This document shows positions 40,960 through 49,362 of a DNA stretch of 64,000 nucleotides, one piece after another (within the stretch, counting starts at the first letter, position 1; each line of letters begins with the position of its first letter). This DNA comes from Halalkaliarchaeum sp. AArc-CO (GTDB lineage Archaea > Halobacteriota > Halobacteria > Halobacteriales > Haloferacaceae), in contig NZ_CP087723.1 of assembly GCF_024972735.1 (NCBI RefSeq), forward strand, positions 1,612,001 to 1,676,000, in the 5' to 3' direction. The notes under the pieces are model-generated. The model was not told the DNA's origin and searched no databases. It saw only the letters and a program-made list of their open reading frames with translations. A program made the translations under genes and the position numbers.

Positions 40960-43068
40960 GTGTCGACGGACGCGGACGAACGGAACGTCTTCGAGGTGTA
41001 TCGGGACCGGGTCGACCGGCCGATCACGCGGCTGTTCCGCGAGTACGGCACCGCCGAGTGGCCGTACCTCGCGGTCGGGATGACCGCAAACGTGATCGCC
41101 CGTCTGGCGAGCCTGGTGCCGCCGCTGGTGTTGGGGGTGGCCATCGACGCGGTGTTCACCGGCGAGGGGGAGTTTTCCCTCCCGATCGTCCCCGACGCGT
41201 GGCTTCCGGCCGAGCAGGCCGGCCAGTTCTGGCTCTCGGTCGGGCTCATCGTCGGCGGCTTCCTCCTCACGGCGGTGTTCACCTGGATCTACGGCGTCGC
41301 TGCAAACTACTTCGCCCACCGGGTGATGCACACCGTCCGGACGGACTCGTTTGCGAAGATGCAGCGGCTCGATATGACCTTCTTCGACGACAAACAGACC
41401 GGCGAGGTGATGAGCGTCCTCAACAACGACGCCACCAACCTCGAGCGGTTCCTCGACAACGCCCTGCAAAACTCCGCCCGACTCGGGGTGATGGTGCTCG
41501 GGATCGCCGCCGTCCTCTTTTATCTGAACTGGCAGCTCGCGATCGTCACGCTGATCGCAATCCCGCTGATGGTGCTTTTCACCGTCTGGTTCATCCGGGC
41601 GATCGAACCCCGCTATGTGAAACAGCGCGCCGCGGTCGGCGATCTCAACACCGTCCTCGAGAACGCGCTGTCGGGCGTGGAACTCGTCAAGACGAGCAAC
41701 ACCGAGGAGTACGAGACCGAACGCGTCCGCCGGGCCTCCTTCGAGTATTTCCGGCGGACCATCTCGATCCTCAAGCTCAACTACCTCTACCGGCCCGGAA
41801 TGGAACTGCTGGCTGGAGTGGCGTTCGCGGCGACGTTCCTCGTCGGCGGGATCTGGCTGTTCGCCGGCCCGCCAGGGCCGTTCACGCTCCCGCTTACGGT
41901 CGGCGCGTTCGTCACGTTCGTCTTCCTGACCCAGCAGTTCGTCGCCCCGCTTGCCGAAGTCTCCAACATCGTCGATCAGTACGAGAACGCGAAGGCGTCC
42001 GCCGAACGCGTGTTCGGCCTCCAGGACGTCCCGATCCGGATCACCGACGCCCCCGAGGCGGTCGACCTCGACGTGGAGGGTCGCGTCGCGTACGAGGACG
42101 TCTCCTTTGCCTACACCGAGAACGCACTCCAGGACCCCGACGAGGCCGGCGAGTACGTGCTTTCGGACGTCTCCTTCGAGGCCGAAACCGGCGAGACGGT
42201 GGCGTTCGTGGGGCCGACAGGTGCCGGCAAGTCGACTCTTTTGAAACTCCTGCTCCGGCTGTACGAACCGACGGAGGGATCGATTCGCGTCGACGGATAC
42301 GACATCCGCGACGTGCGAATCGAGAGCCTCCGGAACGCGATCGGCTACGTCTCCCAGGACACGACGCTTTTCGACGGGACGATCGCCGAGAACATCCGCT
42401 ACGGTCGCTACGAAGGAGCGATCGAGATCGGCACCGATCCGGACGCGACCGGGGGCGGGCTCCGTCGTCGGCTCGTGGATGTCTCCGCCGGCGACGGAGA
42501 GAGTGACGTTGACGCCGGCGGCGTGAAGCGCCGAATCGACCGGAGTCGGGAAATCCCGAACCCGGAGGAACTTCGCGAACAGGTGACCGAGGCGGCGAAG
42601 GCGGCGGAGGCTCACGAGTTCATCTCCTCGCTACCGGACGGCTACGACACCCGGGTCGGCGAGCGGGGCGTGAAGCTGTCGGGGGGTCAGCGACAGCGGA
42701 TCGCAATCGCCCGAACTGTTCTCCAGGATCCCGAGATCCTGATCCTCGACGAAGCGACTTCGGCGGTCGACACGGAGACGGAAATGCTGATCCAGCGGTC
42801 CTTGAACCGCCTCGCTGCAGACCGCACGACGTTCGCGATCGCACACCGACTGTCGACGATCAAGGACGCCGACCGGATCCTCGTTCTGGAGGGTGGACGG
42901 ATCGTCGAGCGGGGTGCCCACGAGGAGCTACTCGAACGCGACGGGCTGTACGCGAAGCTGTGGGGAGTGCAGGCCGGCGAGATCGAGTCACTGCCCGAGG
43001 AGTTTATCGAGGCCGCCCGCGAGCGCGCGAACGAACGGGGCGTCGAAACCGAGTATCTCGACGATTGA
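40960..43068 (+). CDS. ABC exporter half-transporter (MsbA/MDR-like) with an insertion in the nucleotide-binding domain
   Basis: 702 residues from a GTG at 40960 (STDADERNVFEVYRDRV); an in-frame ATG at 40858 would add a basic tail that does not fit. Six membrane segments (about 40-360) precede an NBD with Walker A GPTGAGKST, Q-loop SQDTTLF, signature LSGGQRQR, Walker B ILILDEATSA and the H-loop AHRLST. Between the Q-loop and signature there is an extra segment of about 45 residues rich in Gly and Asp (42410-42560), seen in halophilic relatives. Homodimeric export of a lipid or drug is likely; the substrate is unknown. Confidence 0.93.
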   Translation: MSTDADERNVFEVYRDRVDRPITRLFREYGTAEWPYLAVGMTANVIARLASLVPPLVLGVAIDAVFTGEGEFSLPIVPDAWLPAEQAGQFWLSVGLIVGGFLLTAVFTWIYGVAANYFAHRVMHTVRTDSFAKMQRLDMTFFDDKQTGEVMSVLNNDATNLERFLDNALQNSARLGVMVLGIAAVLFYLNWQLAIVTLIAIPLMVLFTVWFIRAIEPRYVKQRAAVGDLNTVLENALSGVELVKTSNTEEYETERVRRASFEYFRRTISILKLNYLYRPGMELLAGVAFAATFLVGGIWLFAGPPGPFTLPLTVGAFVTFVFLTQQFVAPLAEVSNIVDQYENAKASAERVFGLQDVPIRITDAPEAVDLDVEGRVAYEDVSFAYTENALQDPDEAGEYVLSDVSFEAETGETVAFVGPTGAGKSTLLKLLLRLYEPTEGSIRVDGYDIRDVRIESLRNAIGYVSQDTTLFDGTIAENIRYGRYEGAIEIGTDPDATGGGLRRRLVDVSAGDGESDVDAGGVKRRIDRSREIPNPEELREQVTEAAKAAEAHEFISSLPDGYDTRVGERGVKLSGGQRQRIAIARTVLQDPEILILDEATSAVDTETEMLIQRSLNRLAADRTTFAIAHRLSTIKDADRILVLEGGRIVERGAHEELLERDGLYAKLWGVQAGEIESLPEEFIEAARERANERGVETEYLDD

Positions 43069-43615
43069 GACGGACTGGGAGTGACTACTTTCGATACGTT
43101 TCGATGTCCACGAGGAGTATCGACAATAGAGCCACTACTGTCCACGATACTACCATATTCAAATATTATCTGTATATATGATATTTATTGAATACTGATC
43201 GATGGGGTTCGAACAGGGAGCTCACAGAATCCATCTATTACCTTTCGTAATCGAACGGTTCGTCGCGCTGTACTCAGTCGATTATCGGCCAGTTCCTCGA
43301 TCGGGTGCCTGCCAGTCCCCAGTCGAGGGCGATGACGCGAACTATACCGAATCTTGGCGAGAGAAATGCAGATTACACGTCGCTATCTGCCGATAAAGCG
43401 GAATTACTTATCGGATATATTCGGAAAACAGTCGAGATCTCGAAATCGAACCAAAGGATCCTTAAAAACATACGATAATTGATTTAAAGTCGGATGAGAC
43501 AGATAATCGATTATTATCTGTCCCGAATCGATCTCGGCCAGCCTCAGACCGAAGTGAGTCCCGACCGATATCGAACCGGAGACTCGATCCGGCCTCACCG
43601 TAGGAACTTCCGCCG
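43069..43615. other. AT-rich intergenic region (547 bp)
   Basis: No supported gene. It separates the stops of the ABC exporter and the KDPG aldolase genes, which are convergent. AT-rich stretches at 43150-43195 and 43400-43505 could act in termination. Small frames here are not acidic and have no family resemblance. Confidence 0.6.
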
Positions 43616-44254
43616 TCACTCCCGGGCAGCGGCGACTGCCTCGACGGTCCGACACGCGTTCTCCGTGATCCTCGAGTACTCGCCCCTGTCGACGGCCTCA
43701 TCGGAGACGATTCCGCTTCCCACGCCGACAGCTGCTGCGCCGGCCTCGACGTACGACCCCGCGTTCGAGGGGCCGACACCGCCGGTGGGAACCAGCGGGA
43801 TCTGTGGGAGGGGGCCGCCGATCGCGGCGACGTGTTCGGGGCCGCCCGTTTTCGCCGGGAAGACCTTGACGAATTCGGCACCCGCTTCGTACGCCTGTAA
43901 CGCTTCACTCGGAGTGAACGCCCCCGCGACGACGGGCGTTCCGTAGCGATTACACGTCTCGATGACGCCGGGATCAACCGTCGGAGTCACCACGAACTCG
44001 GCACCGGCCAACTGGACGGCGCGGGCGGTTTCCCCGTCGAGGACGCTCCCGGCCCCGACGAGCACGTCGTCGAAGAGGTCCGAAACGGCGTCGACGAGTC
44101 CCGTCACGTTCGGCGTGTCCGCCGTGATCTCCAGTGCGGTTACGCCCCCGTCGACGACCGCGGAAGCGACTTCGACGACAGAATCCTCGGTCACACCCCG
44201 GAGTATCGCGAGTACGCCACTGTGGGTGATCCACTCGAGTTGACGATCCTCCAT
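43616..44254 (-). CDS. eda: KDPG/KHG aldolase (Eda family)
   Basis: 212 residues. It matches the bacterial-type 2-dehydro-3-deoxyphosphogluconate aldolase: GVLAILRG at the start, ALEITADTPN with the catalytic Glu, GAGSVLDGE, VTPTVDPGVIETC, and the Schiff-base Lys region FVKVFPAKTGG, then PTGGVGPSNAGSYVEAGA. It cleaves KDPG to pyruvate and glyceraldehyde-3-phosphate. The KDG kinase gene is 45 bp upstream on the same strand, so the two steps of the semi-phosphorylated Entner-Doudoroff route are encoded together. Confidence 0.94.
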   Translation of the reverse strand: MEDRQLEWITHSGVLAILRGVTEDSVVEVASAVVDGGVTALEITADTPNVTGLVDAVSDLFDDVLVGAGSVLDGETARAVQLAGAEFVVTPTVDPGVIETCNRYGTPVVAGAFTPSEALQAYEAGAEFVKVFPAKTGGPEHVAAIGGPLPQIPLVPTGGVGPSNAGSYVEAGAAAVGVGSGIVSDEAVDRGEYSRITENACRTVEAVAAARE

Positions 44255-44299
44255 GTAGGCACCCGCGTGCCGGCCCCCTTAAAGCCAACTACCCGAATG

Positions 44300-45241
44300 C
44301 TACCTATCGATGTCGGAACTCCCTGTTTCGATGACGGACTCCACCTCCCGGGGCGTTACGACTGCGAGATCCCCTTCGATCGTACGCTTCAGCGCGGCCG
44401 TGGCAGCCCCCCACTCCAGTGCGTCCGCGATCGACTCCCCCCGGACGCGCTGGGAGAGGAACCCGCCGACGAACGCGTCGCCGGTGCCGATTGGATCGAC
44501 GGTTTCGGTCCCGAACGACGGTTGCCACACGGGTCCGTCCGGACAGCTCGCGAGCGCGCCGTCCGAGCCTCGCGTCACCACGACGGTCTCACAGTCGTAG
44601 CGTTCCCGGAGCTGTTCGGCGATCGATTCGGCCCCCCCATCGACGTTCAGTATCGTCTTCGCGTCCCGCTCGGGGACGAACAGGAGGTCGACGTCCGGCA
44701 AGAGCTCGTCGTACGCCGACCGCGCGGTTTGGGGCGACCAGAGCTTACTCCGGTAGTTGAGATCGAACGCGGTCGTGGTGTCCACCGAGAGGAGTTCACT
44801 CGTCGTCCGATACAGCGTCTCGGAAAGCGCCGGGGTTATCCCCGTCGTAAAGAAGACGTCCGACTCCCGGATCCACCGAACCGAAAGTTCTTCGACGGTA
44901 GCTGAGGTTATCGCCGCGTCGGCACGGTCGTAGATCACATCCGTCCCCCGTGGCTGTCCACCCTGTTCGATGTAGTAGGTTCCCTGCCGGCCGTCGTCGC
45001 TCCAGGCGATTGCCGGAGTCACGCCGTGCTGTCGGATGTCGTTTCTGACGCGCCGGCCCAGTGATGTATTCGGGAGCTTCGACAGCCAGACGGCGTCGAC
45101 CTCGAGACGGCTCGCGGCGATCGCGACGTTGCTCTCGGCGCCTGCGGTCCGGAACTCGAGCTGTGATGCGGTTTCCAGTCGCTGGCCGCGTTGCGGGGAA
45201 AGACGCAGCATCGTCTCGCCGAACGTCGTTACCTCGACCAT
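44300..45241 (-). CDS. kdgK: 2-keto-3-deoxygluconate kinase (PfkB family)
   Basis: 313 residues. PfkB signatures: RTAGAESNVAIAASRLEVD near residue 31 and the C-terminal DPIGTGDAFVGGFLSQ with the catalytic Asp. KDG-kinase-like contacts include GTYYIEQGGQPRGTDVIYDR. It phosphorylates KDG to KDPG for the adjacent aldolase. Start is 5 bp from the dehydrogenase stop upstream, so the three genes form one operon. Confidence 0.92.
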   Translation of the reverse strand: MVEVTTFGETMLRLSPQRGQRLETASQLEFRTAGAESNVAIAASRLEVDAVWLSKLPNTSLGRRVRNDIRQHGVTPAIAWSDDGRQGTYYIEQGGQPRGTDVIYDRADAAITSATVEELSVRWIRESDVFFTTGITPALSETLYRTTSELLSVDTTTAFDLNYRSKLWSPQTARSAYDELLPDVDLLFVPERDAKTILNVDGGAESIAEQLRERYDCETVVVTRGSDGALASCPDGPVWQPSFGTETVDPIGTGDAFVGGFLSQRVRGESIADALEWGAATAALKRTIEGDLAVVTPREVESVIETGSSDIDR

Positions 45242-45245
45242 TACC

Positions 45246-46202
45246 CTACACGTCGGTATTGACGAGGTTCATCGGTCCGTCCCCATTGAGTACGCCGATT
45301 ACGTCTTCGGTTACGGTACGACGTAGCTCCGCGAGCGAGTCCTCCGAGTACCAGGCGACGTGGGGGGTGAGGATCACGTCGTCCCGGTCGATCAGGGGGG
45401 AGTTTTCCGGGGGTTCCTCGGGCAACACGTCGAGCCCGGCCCCGGCGAGCTCGCCAGTCTCGAGCGCCTCGGCGAGCGCGCCGGTGTCGATGACCGCCCC
45501 GCGGGCAGTGTTGACGATAAACGCGTGATCCCGCATCTGCTCGAACGCCGCCGCGTCGAAGAGTTCCTGTGTCTCGTCGGTCAGGGGGACGTGCACCGAG
45601 AGGACGTCCGACCCTGCCAGCAACTCGTCGAAATCGACCTTTCGCGCGCCGTGTTCTGCGATCTCTTCCGCCGAGAGATACGGATCGTACGCGATCACGT
45701 CCAGACCAAAGGCTTCGGCCTTCCTGGCGAGTGTCTGTGGGATCTCGCCGAACCCGGCAAGGCCGAGCGTCTGTTCGGTCAGGCGGTGGATCGGTTTCCC
45801 CTGGTTCCAGTCCCAGGTTCCGCCCGTTATTTCCCGATCGAAGAGCGCTACCTTGCGGACACACCCCAGGATCAGCGCCATGGCGTGTGTCGAGACTTCG
45901 TCGAGACAGTACGAGGGTACGTTCACGACGGAGACGCCGTGCTCGGTCGCGGCATCGAGGTCGACGGAGTCGACACCGATCCCGTACCGCCCGACGACCT
46001 GGATTTCGGGACGCGCCTCGAACACCTCCTCGGTCACCTCGCCGTACTGGACCAAGAGCCCGTCGGCGCCCTCGGCCGCCTCGATGATTTCCTCCGGCGA
46101 TCTGGCCTGTGCACCCTCCAGCTCTACGCCCGCACCGTTCGCGAGACCTTGTTCTATCGACAGATCAGGGAAATTGTAATCCGTGACGAGTATCTTCGCC
46201 AT
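45246..46202 (-). CDS. D-isomer 2-hydroxyacid dehydrogenase (CtBP/phosphoglycerate dehydrogenase-like)
   Basis: 318 residues from the ATG at 46202. The NAD-binding motif reads GLAGFGEIPQTLARKAEAFG. The Arg/Glu/His catalytic set is present in NTARGAVIDTGAL, DVLPEEPPEN and TPHVAWYSEDS. There is no C-terminal ACT domain, so it is not standard SerA. In operon with KDG kinase and KDPG aldolase, it probably acts on a sugar acid or 2-keto acid (for example 2-ketogluconate-type) feeding KDG; this is inferred from context. A TATA-like CCCTATTTT lies at 46227-46235 on the minus strand. Confidence 0.9.
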   Translation of the reverse strand: MAKILVTDYNFPDLSIEQGLANGAGVELEGAQARSPEEIIEAAEGADGLLVQYGEVTEEVFEARPEIQVVGRYGIGVDSVDLDAATEHGVSVVNVPSYCLDEVSTHAMALILGCVRKVALFDREITGGTWDWNQGKPIHRLTEQTLGLAGFGEIPQTLARKAEAFGLDVIAYDPYLSAEEIAEHGARKVDFDELLAGSDVLSVHVPLTDETQELFDAAAFEQMRDHAFIVNTARGAVIDTGALAEALETGELAGAGLDVLPEEPPENSPLIDRDDVILTPHVAWYSEDSLAELRRTVTEDVIGVLNGDGPMNLVNTDV

Positions 46203-46278
46203 ACTGGCACCTATACCGGGTGAAGAAAATAGGGTTTCCCTTGCTGCAAGATTGTTGATGTGTGTAGGTCCCGGGTCC

Positions 46279-46299
46279 CCCTTCACGAGTTGTGAAGGG
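46279..46299. promoter_or_regulatory. Perfect 8-bp inverted repeat in the divergent sugar-acid promoter region
   Basis: CCCTTCAC-GAGTT-GTGAAGGG lies between the dehydrogenase start (46202) and the LarA-like gene (46380). It is 44 bp upstream of the dehydrogenase-side TATA and about 49 bp upstream of TTTATA (46348-46353) for the other gene. The arrangement suggests an operator for a dimeric regulator rather than a terminator, since no transcription unit ends here. Confidence 0.6.
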
Positions 46300-46379
46300 A
46301 AGCGATCCATCCGGCCTGTAGTCCCCGATCCGAAATGAGGGATCCTTTTTATAGCTATCGACCGAAACCGAAAATCACG

Positions 46380-47717
46380 ATGACAGACGACACAGGGAGG
46401 GACGTAGTGATCTCGGAGGCGACGATCCTCGAGACCTGTGGCGATCGGGTGCTCCCGGAGATGGGAGTCGTCGAACAGCTCTGGGAGACCGATCCGATCC
46501 CGCCCGAGGAGATCGAGGATCGTGCCGCCGCGTGTGTGACGTCATTCGAGTGGGACGATGTCCCGGACGGTGGCTCAGTCGCGATCGGCGTGGGGAGCCG
46601 CGGGATCGCGAACCTCCCCACGATCGTGCGTGGGGTCGTCCGTGGGGTCGAGGACGCGGGCTATGAGCCATTCGTGTTCCCCGCGATGGGGAGTCACGGG
46701 GGTGCGACCGGGGACGGACAGCGGAAGAAGCTCGAGGCGCTGGGGGTGACGCCGGAGTCGATCGGCTGTGAGATCCGTTCGGAGATGGCCGTCGAACAGG
46801 TGGGGACAACCGCCGACCGGGAGGTCCCGATCGTGGCCGACGCCAACGCCGTCGCCGCGGACGCGATCGTGCCGATCAACCGGATCAAGCCACACACCGG
46901 CTTCAGTGGGTGCGTCGAGAGTGGCCTCTCGAAGATGCTCGTCATCGGAATGGGGAAACAGCGGGGCGCCAAGCTCGCCCACGAGTGGGCAGTCGACTGG
47001 AGCTTCCGGAAGATGATCCCGTCGATCACCGAACGATTGCTCTCGGAGCTCCCGATCGTGGGCGGCGTGGCGATCGTCGAGGATCAGTACGATGACACGG
47101 TCATCGTTGAAGGGATCCCATCTTCGGAATTCCTGGATCGGGAAGCAGAACTTCTGGAGATAGCATACGACTACATGCCGACGCTCCCCTTCGATGAACT
47201 CGACGTCCTCGTTGTCGATCGAATGGGTAAGGAGATCAGCGGGACAGGGATGGACACCAACGTAATCGGTCGGATCCACATCGCCTATGAGCCACCACCG
47301 GAGCGGCCGACGATCGGCCGGATCTATGTTCGATCGCTCACCGGGCCCTCTCATGGTAACGCCACGGCAGTGGGGCTTGCCGACTTCGTCCACGCCGACC
47401 TGGAGGCGGCGACCGATCGAACGAAGACCTGTATAAACGCATTGACCGCGAGCGCTCCGCAGGGGTCCCGGATGCCGCCGGTCGTGGAGACGGATCGCGG
47501 CGGGCTCGTCGCCGCGCTCTCGACGATCGGGGTGTACGATCCCGGGACGGTCAGGGTGGTCCGCGTCACCGACACGATGCACCTGGACCGGTTTTACGCC
47601 TCCGCTGCGCTCGTCGAGGCCGCCCGAAAACGGGATGACCTCCGCGTACTCTCCGAACCGAGCCCGATCGAGTTCGAGAACGAACGGTTCCGTGCACCCT
47701 CCCCTTCTACAGGCTGA
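46380..47717 (+). CDS. LarA-like (DUF2088) nickel-pincer family protein
   Basis: 445 residues from the ATG at 46380; a TATA-like TTTATA (46348-46353) puts the transcript start close to it, making an in-frame ATG at 46335 unlikely. Family motifs: GVGSRGIANLP, PAMGSHGGATGDGQRKKLEALG, and RIKPHTGFSGCVESGLSKMLVIGMGKQRGA, with the His residues corresponding to LarA pocket positions. LarA racemises lactate with a nickel-pincer nucleotide; homologues epimerise other 2-hydroxyacids, including sugar acids. Being divergent from 2-hydroxyacid dehydrogenase/KDG kinase/KDPG aldolase, it may epimerise a sugar acid. larBCE-type cofactor genes are not in this window. Confidence 0.82.
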   Translation: MTDDTGRDVVISEATILETCGDRVLPEMGVVEQLWETDPIPPEEIEDRAAACVTSFEWDDVPDGGSVAIGVGSRGIANLPTIVRGVVRGVEDAGYEPFVFPAMGSHGGATGDGQRKKLEALGVTPESIGCEIRSEMAVEQVGTTADREVPIVADANAVAADAIVPINRIKPHTGFSGCVESGLSKMLVIGMGKQRGAKLAHEWAVDWSFRKMIPSITERLLSELPIVGGVAIVEDQYDDTVIVEGIPSSEFLDREAELLEIAYDYMPTLPFDELDVLVVDRMGKEISGTGMDTNVIGRIHIAYEPPPERPTIGRIYVRSLTGPSHGNATAVGLADFVHADLEAATDRTKTCINALTASAPQGSRMPPVVETDRGGLVAALSTIGVYDPGTVRVVRVTDTMHLDRFYASAALVEAARKRDDLRVLSEPSPIEFENERFRAPSPSTG

Positions 47718-48499
47718 GCAGACCGAGTGCCTCGGGGGCCGTGGACTCCCCAACCGTGACCCGCCCGACCGCCCGAGGCTACCAGGCCGATGGTCGGATG
47801 GGAATGTTTGACTAACCCACGGGAAGCCTCGGAGTCGTCCGGAAATCTTCGATTTCCGTAATGACGTGAGACGAAATCTCTCGAACCACTTGAGCCCGAG
47901 GCGGTTCACTCCTTGCTCGTGACCTTCGAGATGCCGACGACGGTATCGACCTCGAGTAACCACATCAGCTACAATTGGATGGCGTTGGCGTCTTTCTTGA
48001 TTGCGACCATCGCCAGTACCTCGCGCTTGACACCCCCTACGTGTTCGACTCCAATCTCGTATTTAGGTTACAATACTAATTTTGTAACGTTCAGGTATTC
48101 TGTACGGCAATTCACTGTCGTCGCAACACGCATCATCCGCTCAGCCACGGCAATCGGACAAGTATCCGGCTTTCGAAGTCGTCGAAACGGCCGGACGATC
48201 GACAGCGTCGCGAGTCGGCTGCTCAAGTCGGCGGAGACAGTAGCGCTCGAGGTTGTCCAGAACCCGCGGAATTATCGTCTCCGAAGGCCGTCTACGCAGC
48301 AGTTTCCGAGGAAGCATTGACAGGGGACACCTTTCGGATCAATAGCGGAGTTGACAGCGGTCCCGGATCCCACGTCCGAATGTATCGATCCACTTCTGGT
48401 GAACTGCCTCGGCCTGCTCCGCCTGTAGAATCGTTTTCGAGGAGAGTCGGTACAGTTTTGGCCGGTACATTTTTGAAGATCTGAGAAGAAAACAGTGAC
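47718..48499. other. 782-bp region with decayed coding remnants and an inverted repeat
   Basis: No intact gene is supported. A plus-strand segment at about 48281-48375 reads like the C-terminus of a short-chain dehydrogenase (SEEALTGDTFRINSGVD), but it lacks an upstream frame and seems frameshifted from SAETVALEVVQNPR just before it. A minus-strand segment near 47925-48050 (KREVLAMVAIKKDANAIQL, then a stop) also looks like gene debris. GTTACAA-TACTAATT-TTGTAAC at 48067-48088 is a perfect 7-bp inverted repeat containing the TTGTAA core. Confidence 0.5.
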
Positions 48500-49258
48500 A
48501 TGGGAACGCTCGACCATGTAATGATCCGCGTGGAGGATCTCGATGAATCACTGGACTGGTACAAGACGCACCTCGAATACGAGGAGAAGGGACGCTGGGA
48601 GGCGGACACATTCACGAACGTCTTCCTCGGCCCGAAAGACATGCACGAGGACGGAGCGAAACTCGAATTGACGTACAATCACGACGGCCGAAGTTACACG
48701 ATGGGCGACGCGTGGGGACACATCGCCGTCCGCGTCGACGACCTCGAGGACGCCTACGAGGGCCTGATGGAACAGGGCGTCGAAGACTACCGGGATCCCG
48801 AATCCTGCGGGTACAAGTACGCGTTCGTGAAAGACCCGGACGGCCACGAGATCGAGATCGTCGAGCGCGATCACGGCGCCCAGTGGAGCCTGGATCACAC
48901 CATGATCCGGATCGAAGACCCAGACGAAGCGCTCGGGTGGTGGACCAGGAAGCTCGAATACGCGTACAACGGGAAGCGGTGGGAAGCGGACACGTTCGCG
49001 AACTACTTCATGGAGCCGCTCGACGCCGCGCCCGAGGAGATGGCAGTCGAACTCACGTACAACTACGACGACCGGACGTACACGATGGGCGACGCGTGGG
49101 GGCATCTCGCCGTCCGCGTCGACGACCTCGAAGCTGCGTGGGAGGACCTGATGTTGCGGGACGCCGAGGACTACCGGGACCCCGAGTCCTGTGACTACAA
49201 CTACGCCTTCACGAAGGACCAGGACGGCCACGAGATCGAGATCGTGACCGTCGACTGA
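48500..49258 (+). CDS. Tandem-VOC (glyoxalase/dioxygenase superfamily) protein
   Basis: 252 residues made of two homologous VOC domains (about 1-132 and 133-252). Both keep a full set of possible metal ligands: DHVMIRVED and DHTMIRIED, KLELTYN and AVELTYN, MGDAWGHIAVRVDD and MGDAWGHLAVRVDD, and GHEIEIVERD and GHEIEIVTVD. The two halves are very alike, so the duplication is recent or constrained. Lactoylglutathione lyase-like in fold, but the substrate is not readable; haloarchaea lack glutathione. The gene stands alone, 105 bp from the convergent AOR gene. Confidence 0.9.
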   Translation: MGTLDHVMIRVEDLDESLDWYKTHLEYEEKGRWEADTFTNVFLGPKDMHEDGAKLELTYNHDGRSYTMGDAWGHIAVRVDDLEDAYEGLMEQGVEDYRDPESCGYKYAFVKDPDGHEIEIVERDHGAQWSLDHTMIRIEDPDEALGWWTRKLEYAYNGKRWEADTFANYFMEPLDAAPEEMAVELTYNYDDRTYTMGDAWGHLAVRVDDLEAAWEDLMLRDAEDYRDPESCDYNYAFTKDQDGHEIEIVTVD

Positions 49259-49362
49259 GAAGAGCGGGTGTCGTGATTTTCTGGTCGATCGGTCTTCCGA
49301 AAGGCTGGTCGAACGGTAACGACCGACAAATGTCAGACTAGCTGACATCACTTCTCGTGGAC

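Noticed and set aside
43202-43396. A 64-codon plus-strand frame between the ABC exporter and KDPG aldolase genes.
   Set aside because: Composition unlike the neighbours, no family resemblance, in an AT-rich convergent gap.
46239-46330. The inverted repeat at 46279-46299 as a transcription terminator.
   Set aside because: Both flanking genes are transcribed away from it, so no transcript should end there, and no T-run follows.
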